A stretch of 5,189 nt of DNA, from the NCBI GenBank assembly GCA_963169175.1, contig CAUJFK010000144.1, positions 1 through 5,189 of the forward strand, written 5' to 3'. The stretch is from Acidobacteriota bacterium. GTDB lineage: Bacteria; Acidobacteriota; Blastocatellia; Pyrinomonadales; Pyrinomonadaceae. Below, one piece after another: positions 1 through 4,687 of the stretch. Within the stretch, counting starts at the first letter, position 1. Each line of letters begins with the position of its first letter. The notes under the pieces are model-generated. The model worked only from the letters and a program-made list of their open reading frames with translations, was not told the DNA's origin and searched no databases. The position numbers and the translations under genes are program-made.

Positions 1-387
1 GCCGAACGATTTGGCCTTTCGCAATTGCATCAGCTTCGCGGCCGCGTTGGACGCGGGGCGGACCAAAGCTATTGCGTCCTGCTCACCGGCGACAAAAAAA
101 CGTTGGTCGCAAAACAGCGGCTCGGGATAATGGAAGAAACCAGCGACGGTTTTCGCATCGCGGAGAAAGACCTCGAAATTCGCGGGCAGGGCGAATTGTT
201 CGGCACGCGGCAATCTGGTGTACAGCAGTTTAAGATCGCGAACATTATCCGCGATATAAAAATACTGGAAGAAGCCCGCAAGGAAGCTGAGTATTTCCTG
301 ACCGAAAAACGCCTGACAAAAGAAACCTCACGCCTGATCGATCAGGTCAAAGACGACCCGAAATATAGGCTGGCCGTGATCGGTTGA
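1..387 (+). CDS. recG: ATP-dependent DNA helicase RecG, C-terminal fragment (5' end outside window)
   Basis: RecG is a superfamily 2 helicase that moves on double-stranded DNA and remodels stalled forks and Holliday junctions in the cytoplasm. The reading frame is open from base 1, leaving 128 residues and a TGA stop. Helicase motif VI, QLRGRVGRG, lies at residues 11-19, directly after the conserved AERFGLSQLH. It is followed by the RecG-specific 'TRG' region: QRLGIMEETSDGF at 39-51, then IAEKDLEIRGQGELFGTRQSG at 53-73. This order and the DGF/AEKDLxxRG/GTRQSG signature separate RecG from Mfd and PriA. The remaining ~55 residues form the usual charged helical tail, so the C-terminus looks intact. 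The wedge domain and helicase motifs I-V lie upstream of the window. The TGA sits in a small GGTTG/CAACC hairpin (382-395), which is too short and lacks the T-tract needed to call a terminator. The next gene, rsmD, is a frequent partner of recG. Confidence 0.96.
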   Translation, partial: AERFGLSQLHQLRGRVGRGADQSYCVLLTGDKKTLVAKQRLGIMEETSDGFRIAEKDLEIRGQGELFGTRQSGVQQFKIANIIRDIKILEEARKEAEYFLTEKRLTKETSRLIDQVKDDPKYRLAVIG

Positions 388-396
388 TCGCAACCT

Positions 397-425
397 GGTT
401 GTGCACGCAACAGCCATAATATAAT
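397..425 (+). promoter_or_regulatory. Possible sigma-70-type promoter upstream of rsmD
   Basis: A perfect TATAAT hexamer lies at 420-425 in a locally AT-rich patch, just downstream of recG. The -35 side is poor: TGGTTG at 396-401 (18-base spacing) or GTTGTG at 398-403 (16-base spacing) are the best matches. Transcription would start near 432 and give rsmD a leader of about 140 nt. It is called from one good hexamer only. A recG-rsmD read-through transcript is equally possible. Confidence 0.38.
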
Positions 426-471
426 CTAGCTGTGCTCTGTCGGGTAAGCCGGTTTCGTGGTTCGGCGGATG

Positions 472-540
472 AAAGAACCGAAGCGGCGCAACCGGACAAA
501 TTCGAACGAAAAAAACGAAACTTTCGGTTCGTTTCGTTCG
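472..540 (+). repeat. Overlapping inverted repeats in the rsmD leader
   Basis: CGAACGAAA at 503-511 is exactly complementary to TTTCGTTCG at 532-540 (9 bp, 20-base loop). A second pairing is possible between AAAGAACCGAA at 472-482 and TTCGGTTCGTTT at 523-534, with one bulged base. The two pairings share bases 532-534, so they cannot both form fully. The only nearby T-run (554-558) is short and offset, so this is not a convincing intrinsic terminator. It could be a leader structure or simply low-complexity GAAA/TTTC sequence. Confidence 0.4.
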
Positions 541-571
541 GCCTCAACGACGGATTTTTGAGAATCGGCCT

Positions 572-1126
572 ATGCGCGTGATCGCTGGACAATATCGTGG
601 ACGGTCTCTAAAAAGCCCAGCGGACACGCGGACGCGGCCGACATCCGACCGGCTGCGAGAGACGCTGTTCAATGTTATAGCGCCGCGGATAGATGAAGCG
701 ACGCGTTTTCTGGATCTCTGCGCCGGGACCGGTGCAATAGGTATCGAATCCCTTTCACGCGGAGCGGCCTTTACGACATTCGTTGATATATCGCGGCGTG
801 CGTGTGCGTTGATCGAAGACAATCTGGACCACCTCGGTGTGCCGGAAGATGAGACGGAGATCGTTTGTCTGACGGCGGAAACTTTTGCAGCAAGGCAGCA
901 CGCGGCCGGATGGGACATTGTTTACTTCGATCCGCCTTATGATATCGACTATTCGACGGTACTCTACGAATTCGGCGCAGATTACAGCAAACTTTTGAAC
1001 GCCGATGGCCTGCTGATCGTCGAGCATCATGCGAAGGCACAAATGCCCGATGCGGTCGGTCTGCTTCGACGATGGCGGATATTGAAGCAGGGCGATTCGA
1101 GCCTTAGCTTTTACGAAAGGAATTAA
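572..1126 (+). CDS. rsmD: 16S rRNA (guanine(966)-N(2))-methyltransferase RsmD
   Basis: RsmD uses S-adenosylmethionine to methylate N2 of G966 in 16S rRNA, near the P-site tRNA, acting on the assembled small subunit. The 184-residue product is the normal family length. The N-terminus MRVIAGQYRGRSLKSP followed by TRPTSDRLRETLFN (21-34) is the classic RsmD opening. SAM-binding motif I is FLDLCAGTGAIG at 46-57, followed by the usual IESLSRGA (58-65). The catalytic DPPY tetrad is at 120-123, and the C-terminus SLSFYERN is typical. The ATG at 572 is chosen because homologous residues begin at once. Its Shine-Dalgarno is weak (TGAGA at 559-563). In many bacteria coaD follows rsmD directly, but here a permease gene does. 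The alternative, another N6/N2 DPPY methyltransferase, is unlikely given the TRPTSDR signature. Confidence 0.95.
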   Translation: MRVIAGQYRGRSLKSPADTRTRPTSDRLRETLFNVIAPRIDEATRFLDLCAGTGAIGIESLSRGAAFTTFVDISRRACALIEDNLDHLGVPEDETEIVCLTAETFAARQHAAGWDIVYFDPPYDIDYSTVLYEFGADYSKLLNADGLLIVEHHAKAQMPDAVGLLRRWRILKQGDSSLSFYERN

Positions 1127-1233
1127 GCGTACGACGGGCTGTCGGCCTGTCGCTATCGCCGCTCGTTCTGGGCGTTCGCGGCCTACGTTTTCTTCAAAGA
1201 TATCGGCAGGCTTGACCGCACTGTTACTTTTTT

Positions 1234-2148
1234 ATGACGATCCTTGTTTGGCTGATCCTTTGCCTTTTGTGGGGCACCACCTGGATCTTCATCAAAGTTG
1301 GCCTGGCCGATCTGCCGCCGATCACTTTTTCGGCCGCCCGCTTCTCGCTAGCCGTCATTCTGCTTGCTCCACTTGTCATCCGCGGGACGCTTCCGTTGCC
1401 AAAGTCGGTAGCGGAATGGCGGCTTGTCGCTTTGACGGGCGTTCTGCAATTTTCGATAAACTACAGTGCCGTATTTTGGAGCGAGCAATACATCTCGTCC
1501 GGGTTGGCGGCAGTTCTTCAGGCGTCGATCCCGGTTTTTGGCCTGTTGCTGGCATGGATATTTCTGCCGGCCGAGCGGATCACGCGGCTAAAGATCGTGG
1601 CTGTCTGCACCGGCGTTGTGGGTGTCGCCGTGATCTTTCTTGAGCAGCTAAAGCTCGAGGACTGGTCCGCCTTCGCCGGTTCCGCGGCGATAATTATCGG
1701 TGCGTATGCCGCCGCCCAATCCTCCATTCTTGTAAAGGCAAAGGGAGGCTCGATCCATCCGGCCGCACTCCTGTGGTCGCAAATGATCTGCGGGCTGCCG
1801 CTGATCATTATTTACGCGTTGACCGCCGAGGGAAATCCGCTTTCGTTCAACTGGAACTGGCGTGCCGTCGCCTGTGTCCTATACCTGGCGGTCGCTGGAA
1901 CAATAGCGGCTTTTTGGCTTTATTATTGGCTTTTGAGTAAAATCGAATCGACCAAGGCAATGATGATCTCGCTGGTCACGCCTCTGATCGCTGTCGTGGT
2001 CGGCAATCTCGTGTTGGGTGAAACGCTCCCGCCGCAAACGATCGCGGGAGGCCTGTTGATATTGACAAGTATAGGATTGATCGTCTTTAGAAGGCGATCG
2101 GGAAAAATTGACCACAGAGGCACAGAGACGCAGAGATTGGGAACCTAG
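1234..2148 (+). CDS. DMT-superfamily permease with two EamA domains
   Basis: This is an inner-membrane transporter of the drug/metabolite family; members export amino acids, metabolites or drugs, and the substrate cannot be read from sequence. The 304-residue product has about ten hydrophobic helices, roughly at 3-22, 32-50, 66-82, 90-111, 118-136, 147-166, 177-195, 211-231, 240-262 and 268-286. The first EamA repeat starts with LLWGTTWIFIKVGL (11-24) and LPPITFSAARF (27-37). The second ends with the family signature TPLIAVVVGNLVLGE (249-263). ATG 1234 is the first possible start: an in-frame TGA lies at 1213-1215 with no start codon between. No Shine-Dalgarno is visible. The C-terminal 12 residues (293-304, DHRGTETQRLGT) follow the usual basic end FRRRSGK. 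They are encoded by the left arm of a dispersed inverted repeat, so they are probably an acquired tail. Confidence 0.9.
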   Translation: MTILVWLILCLLWGTTWIFIKVGLADLPPITFSAARFSLAVILLAPLVIRGTLPLPKSVAEWRLVALTGVLQFSINYSAVFWSEQYISSGLAAVLQASIPVFGLLLAWIFLPAERITRLKIVAVCTGVVGVAVIFLEQLKLEDWSAFAGSAAIIIGAYAAAQSSILVKAKGGSIHPAALLWSQMICGLPLIIIYALTAEGNPLSFNWNWRAVACVLYLAVAGTIAAFWLYYWLLSKIESTKAMMISLVTPLIAVVVGNLVLGETLPPQTIAGGLLILTSIGLIVFRRRSGKIDHRGTETQRLGT

Positions 2149-2197
2149 GTCCGGGACGCCGGAATCTCCCTCTGTGTCTCAGTGTCTCTGTGGTGAA
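2108..2197. repeat. Inverted repeat of the CACAGAG type, spanning permease 3' end and aroC leader
   Basis: The left arm, 2111-2135, starts ACCACAGAGGCACAGAGAC. The right arm, 2170-2194, ends GTGTCTCTGTGGT. Aligned as a stem, 22 of 25 positions are Watson-Crick, two are G-U and one is A-A. TT (2108-2109) and AA (2196-2197) extend the pairing past a G-G mismatch. The loop is 34 bases (2136-2169). From memory, closely similar ACCACAGAG...CTCTGTGGT repeats are scattered through many environmental bacterial genomes; no search was possible here. The left arm is read as the end of the permease gene and the right arm ends 11 bases before the aroC start. Confidence 0.85.
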
Positions 2198-2199
2198 AG
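2192..2199 (+). promoter_or_regulatory. Shine-Dalgarno-like GGTGAAAG for aroC, formed by the repeat edge
   Basis: GGTGA at 2192-2196 lies 9 bases before ATG 2206, a workable spacing for an anti-Shine-Dalgarno contact. GGT belongs to the right arm of the 2108-2197 inverted repeat and the following GAA to its outer edge. If the stem forms in the mRNA, this site would be paired and partly hidden. Confidence 0.5.
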
Positions 2200-2205
2200 C
2201 TCCGT

Positions 2206-3429
2206 ATGAACTTCAAATTCACAACCGCCGGCGAATCGCATGGCCCTGCACTTGTCACGATCATCGAAGGCGTTCCGGCCGGATTGCCTATCGATAAGGC
2301 CGCCATTGACCATGAACTTTGGCGGCGGCAGCAGGGTTACGGACGCGGCGGGCGGATGAAGATCGAAACCGACACGGTGAATATACTTTCCGGCGTTCGT
2401 CACGGCAAAGCGCTTGGTTCGCCGATCGCGTTGATGATCGAGAACCGCGATTTTGTGCATTGGACCGAAATAATGTCGGCGGAAGAGATCGAGACGCAGC
2501 CAAAGAATCCGCGAATCGTAAAACGTCCGCGTCCCGGCCATGCCGATCTTGCCGGCGGCCAGAAGTATCAAACACGCGACCTGCGCGACATTCTCGAACG
2601 CGCTTCCGCACGTGAAACAGCGGCCCGCGTCGCAGCAGGTGCCGTTGCCCGGCAGCTTCTCGCCGCTTTCGGCGTCGATATCAAAAGTCATGTCGCAAAA
2701 CTCGGCGCAGTTCCCGAATCGCCGATCGATGCCGATTGGGACGCGATCAGTTTGATTCCGAAGGATGCCTCGTTAATGTGCGCCGACAACGAGATCGAGG
2801 CCGCGATGATGGCCCACATCGACGACGCAAAAGAAAAAGGCGACACCCTCGGCGGAATATTCGAGGTCGTGGCAAAAAACCTGCCCGTCGGTCTCGGGTC
2901 GCACACGTCATGGGAAGACAAACTCGACGGGCGCATCGCCCGGGCGATCATGTCCATCCACGCCGTCAAAGCAGTCGAACTAGGCGAAGGCGTAGCCAAC
3001 GCCAGACGGCCGGGGTCGCAGGTCCACGACGAGATATTCTTTAGCTCCCCTCCTGCCTTAGGAGGCGTGGCGGCCGCTTCGACCGACGGGGTGGTCAGCA
3101 ACGCGTCTGGTTTCTTCCGCAAAACGAACCGCGCCGGCGGACTTGAAGGCGGCATAACCAATGGCGAAGAACTCCGCGTACGCGGCTATCTTAAACCGAT
3201 ATCTACGCTAAGGAAACCGCTTCATTCCGTCGATATCGACACAAAAGAAGACAGCCCGGCCGCCTTCGAACGCTCCGACGTAACCGCCGTCCCCGCCGCC
3301 GGCGTCATCGGCGAAGCAATGCTCGCGATCGTCCTCGCCAACTCCTTCCGCGAAAAATTCGGCGGAGATTCGATCGACGAAATGCGGCAGAATTTTGAAA
3401 ACTACAAAGGTTTATTGCTGAGGTACTAA
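2206..3429 (+). CDS. aroC: Chorismate synthase, with an internal in-frame insertion
   Basis: AroC converts 5-enolpyruvylshikimate-3-phosphate to chorismate, the last shikimate-pathway step, using reduced FMN in the cytoplasm. The product is 407 residues, somewhat above the usual 350-400. Signature GESHG (9-13) is followed by EGVPAGLP (21-28), RGGRMKIETD (47-56), LSGVRHGKALGSPIA (61-75), RPGHADLAGGQKY (109-121) and DILERASARETAARVAAGA (128-146). The third conserved block, TNRAGGLEGGITNGE, is at 307-321, and KPISTLRKPLHSVD at 330-343. ATG 2206 is supported by immediate homology and a GGTGA 9 bases upstream. The oddity is residues 280-301, between VHDEIFF and GFFRKTNRAGG: homologues normally have only a few residues there, and the DNA looks like a palindromic repeat. 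All core motifs are intact and the frame is open, so the enzyme is probably functional. Confidence 0.96.
   Translation: MNFKFTTAGESHGPALVTIIEGVPAGLPIDKAAIDHELWRRQQGYGRGGRMKIETDTVNILSGVRHGKALGSPIALMIENRDFVHWTEIMSAEEIETQPKNPRIVKRPRPGHADLAGGQKYQTRDLRDILERASARETAARVAAGAVARQLLAAFGVDIKSHVAKLGAVPESPIDADWDAISLIPKDASLMCADNEIEAAMMAHIDDAKEKGDTLGGIFEVVAKNLPVGLGSHTSWEDKLDGRIARAIMSIHAVKAVELGEGVANARRPGSQVHDEIFFSSPPALGGVAAASTDGVVSNASGFFRKTNRAGGLEGGITNGEELRVRGYLKPISTLRKPLHSVDIDTKEDSPAAFERSDVTAVPAAGVIGEAMLAIVLANSFREKFGGDSIDEMRQNFENYKGLLLRY
3043..3105. repeat. Palindromic repeat-like insert inside aroC (edges approximate)
   Basis: The DNA holds CCTCCT (3049-3054) and AGGAGG (3060-3065) as a 6-bp stem with a 5-base loop. 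It continues as GTGGCGGCCGCTTCGACCG and ends near GGGGTGGTC (3088-3096). CTCCCCTCCT...AGGAGG.GTGG...GGGGTGGT is a pattern I recall from dispersed intergenic repeats in many environmental bacteria. It is translated in frame as SSPPALGGVAAASTDGVV, a low-complexity stretch unlike the surrounding conserved enzyme. The core insert must be a multiple of three bases, about 48-66. Exact edges need an alignment. Confidence 0.65.
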
Positions 3430-3443
3430 AGAGCCAACAACAA

Positions 3444-3491
3444 AGCGTGTCGTCGATAATTTCCAATTTTGGGTGTAATATCAACGACGCT
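3444..3491. repeat. Imperfect hairpin downstream of aroC
   Basis: AGCGT (3444-3448) and CGTCGAT (3451-3457) pair with ATCAACGACGCT (3480-3491), giving 11 pairs, a two-base bulge and one C-A mismatch. The loop contains a smaller CCAA/TTGG hairpin (3463-3472). It starts 14 bases after the aroC stop, a natural place for a transcription end or mRNA-stabilising structure. No T-tract follows, so it does not meet the definition of an intrinsic terminator. Confidence 0.45.
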
Positions 3492-3519
3492 CGGTGTTAA
3501 TAAGTAGTTGTGCTACTCC

Positions 3520-3528
3520 TGGTAAAAT
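3520..3528 (+). promoter_or_regulatory. Possible extended -10 promoter for the secreted-protein gene
   Basis: TGGTAAAAT matches the extended -10 form TGnTATAAT with one substitution. No good -35 hexamer is visible 16-18 bases upstream, as is usual for extended -10 promoters. Transcription would begin near 3535, about 30 bases before ATG 3566. This fits that ATG rather than the upstream in-frame GTG at 3494, which would not be on the message. Confidence 0.4.
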
Positions 3529-3565
3529 CAGACACGTTGAAAATCAAAAGAAAACTCTGCTTGCT

Positions 3566-4018
3566 ATGAAAACTTTCATTTTGACCCTTGTTTTAGTGCT
3601 TACATTTTCGGTTGCGGGTTTCGGACAAACCGGATTGCCAACTATTGGTTCTATCGCCGACATTAAAGACTTAGCCAAAGTCTACCTTGTCGCTGAGAAC
3701 GAAGCGCGTAAGGCCATTGTCAGACAATTCGAGAAACAAAACGTTTTCGCCATTGTTGATAAGCCCGATAATGCAGAGTTCTTTATTGAATACAAGACGC
3801 TTTCCCGCCAACCCTTTGACATTGGAGGCACAACAGAAACAGGACAATTGGATGTGTTTATTTACCGTGACAAAAAGAAAGTGATTGCGTGGTCAGAAAG
3901 CACCACAGGCGGCGGATTCAAGGGCGATACAGCCAACCGTTTAATCAGGAAGTTCTTGAAAGCCACCAAAAAAGAAGAAACTAAATCGCAGGCGACGGGC
4001 GACACAACAGATCAATGA
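3566..4018 (+). CDS. Small secreted (periplasmic) protein of unknown function
   Basis: The 150-residue product has a clear signal peptide: MK, hydrophobic FILTLVLVLTFSVA (4-17), then GFG with likely cleavage near G20/Q21. There is no lipobox cysteine. The mature part has a helix (about 43-58, ENEARKAIVRQFEKQ), a strand-rich core containing DNAEFFIEYKT (68-78) and GQLDVFIYRDKKKVIAWSE (93-111), and a final basic helix NRLIRKFLKATKK (124-136). The end is polar and disordered-looking. This order (VYL, an 'R..I' helix, 'IVDKPDNAEF', then a W-containing strand) resembles small signal-peptide proteins I associate with Acidobacteriota, but I cannot name the family. ATG 3566 is preferred because it opens the signal peptide. 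An in-frame GTG at 3494 would add 24 non-signal-like residues. Base composition is lower (about 45% GC over 180 bases counted) than aroC, hinting at transfer or relaxed selection. Confidence 0.75.
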   Translation: MKTFILTLVLVLTFSVAGFGQTGLPTIGSIADIKDLAKVYLVAENEARKAIVRQFEKQNVFAIVDKPDNAEFFIEYKTLSRQPFDIGGTTETGQLDVFIYRDKKKVIAWSESTTGGGFKGDTANRLIRKFLKATKKEETKSQATGDTTDQ

Positions 4019-4106
4019 CGTGAGGGCGAAACCGCGACGTTGTTATCGCGTTGCCTGGTTTCCCTTGGCTTGCGTGGTGGCGGTTTCGCTCCACGTCATC
4101 TCGATC
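4010..4106. repeat. Strong 20-bp hairpin overlapping the stop of the secreted-protein gene
   Basis: ATGACGTG (4015-4022) pairs with CACGTCAT (4092-4099). After one bulged A (4023), GGGCGAAACCGC (4024-4035) pairs with GCGGTTTCGCTC (4080-4091), including one G-U. That gives 20 pairs with a single bulge around a 44-base loop. GATC at 4010-4013 and 4103-4106 adds four more pairs beyond a small internal loop. The TGA stop (4016-4018) is inside the left arm. A stem this long is not chance. It may be a terminator-like or mRNA-end structure or a copy of a dispersed palindromic element. No T-tract follows. Confidence 0.75.
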
Positions 4107-4158
4107 GCTCGGCGAGCGGTGGTGAAATTCGACCGCCTTAGAATTCAGGCGGGAATTT
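4104..4158. repeat. Two further hairpins in the same intergenic region
   Basis: ATCGCTC (4104-4110) pairs with GAGCGGT (4114-4120, one G-U) across a 3-base loop. Its first bases overlap the outermost GATC pairing of the preceding hairpin. Five bases later, AAATTC (4125-4130) and CCGCCT (4133-4138) pair with AGGCGGGAATTT (4147-4158), 12 pairs with a two-base GA bulge and an 8-base loop. Together with 4015-4099 they make a block of three hairpins in about 145 bases. Confidence 0.6.
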
Positions 4159-4198
4159 GAACCAGGGCTTTTGTGATAAGTTTTGTACGAATCTCGGC

Positions 4199-4204
4199 TA
4201 TAGT
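4199..4204 (+). promoter_or_regulatory. Weak -10-like TATAGT upstream of the DUF1801 gene
   Basis: TATAGT differs from TATAAT at one position and follows the hairpin block, where a new transcript would be expected to start. The nearest -35-like hexamer, TTGTGA at 4171-4176, is 22 bases away, longer than the usual 16-18. The call is tentative. Confidence 0.25.
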
Positions 4205-4285
4205 GCAATTGGGTGTGGTAAACGATGAAAGCATACGAAACCTATACGACTGACGATCCCAACCGTTCGGCGATTCAACATCATC

Positions 4286-4291
4286 GGAGAG
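4286..4291 (+). promoter_or_regulatory. Shine-Dalgarno GGAGAG deciding the DUF1801 start
   Basis: GGAGAG lies 5 bases before ATG 4297. The upstream in-frame ATG at 4225 has only a GT-rich, poor match. The site therefore favours the 115-residue product over the 139-residue one. Confidence 0.65.
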
Positions 4292-4296
4292 CATTC

Positions 4297-4644
4297 ATGG
4301 CAGAAAGGCCCAAATTCACGAGCATTGACCAATACGTGGCGTCCGCTAAGCCTGATGTGCAGAACATCCTTCAGGAGATTCGGCACATCATCAAAAGCGA
4401 AGTCCCAACAGCAGTTGAAACCATAAGCTATCAGATGCCCGCCTTCAGGCTAGGCAAGGTGTTCATCTATTTCGCTGCTTTCAAAGAGCATATTGGTATT
4501 TATCCGCCAGTGAAAGGCGATAAAAAACTGCAGGGCGAGCTACTTCCCTATCGTGGACCGAAAGGCAATCTGAAATTTCCGTTAGATCAGCCTATGCCTT
4601 ACCAGCTAATTCGCCGCGTCGCGGCGGCCCTATCGCAGGAGTAG
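4297..4644 (+). CDS. DUF1801 (YdhG-like) family protein
   Basis: The 115-residue product matches the DUF1801 family of small cytosolic proteins. The Bacillus member YdhG/Fra has been linked to iron delivery (frataxin-like), but for most members the role is not established. Visible family features are FTSIDQYVASAKPD (7-20), ILQEIRHIIKSEVP (24-37), the hallmark ETISYQMPAFRL (41-52), FAAFKEHIGIYPP (59-71), and the C-terminal GNLKFPLDQPMPYQLIRR (89-106), all in the usual order and spacing. The start is ATG 4297, which has a GGAGAG 5 bases upstream and begins at the homologous residues. ATG 4225 would add 24 residues that look unlike the family. The gene follows the hairpin block and lies 43 bases before the reductase-like gene on the same strand, so the two could be co-transcribed. 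Confidence 0.88.
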   Translation: MAERPKFTSIDQYVASAKPDVQNILQEIRHIIKSEVPTAVETISYQMPAFRLGKVFIYFAAFKEHIGIYPPVKGDKKLQGELLPYRGPKGNLKFPLDQPMPYQLIRRVAAALSQE

Positions 4645-4670
4645 CCAATACCTGACACTGGGCCCCGATC

Positions 4671-4677
4671 AAAAGGA
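4671..4677 (+). promoter_or_regulatory. Shine-Dalgarno AAAAGGA for the reductase-like gene
   Basis: AAAAGGA ends 10 bases before ATG 4688, in the short gap after the DUF1801 stop. The AT-rich spacer AAAATATAAAA is favourable for initiation. It supports ATG 4688 as the true start. Confidence 0.55.
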
Positions 4678-4687
4678 AAATATAAAA

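Noticed and set aside
382..411. GGTTG/CAACC mini-hairpins at the end of recG as a terminator
   Set aside because: Stems are only 4-5 bp and no T-tract follows, so a terminator call is not supported.
1212..1643. A 143-codon + strand reading frame overlapping the permease gene
   Set aside because: It lies in another frame of a clear ten-helix EamA permease, has no family features and is rich in C, R and H as expected for an out-of-frame shadow.
2688..3161. Long minus-strand reading frames inside aroC
   Set aside because: They are antisense shadows of a high-GC conserved gene and stop and start without relation to any signal.
3494..3565. An upstream GTG start adding 24 residues to the secreted protein
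   Set aside because: The added residues would bury the signal peptide, and the likely extended -10 at 3520-3528 lies downstream of this GTG.
3981..4208. A 75-codon minus-strand reading frame across the hairpin-rich gap
   Set aside because: It has no recognisable domain, runs through both arms of the 20-bp inverted repeat and has no good ribosome site; the hairpins explain the region better.
4225..4296. An upstream ATG adding 24 residues to the DUF1801 protein
   Set aside because: The extra residues do not resemble the family, and ATG 4297 has the better Shine-Dalgarno (GGAGAG).
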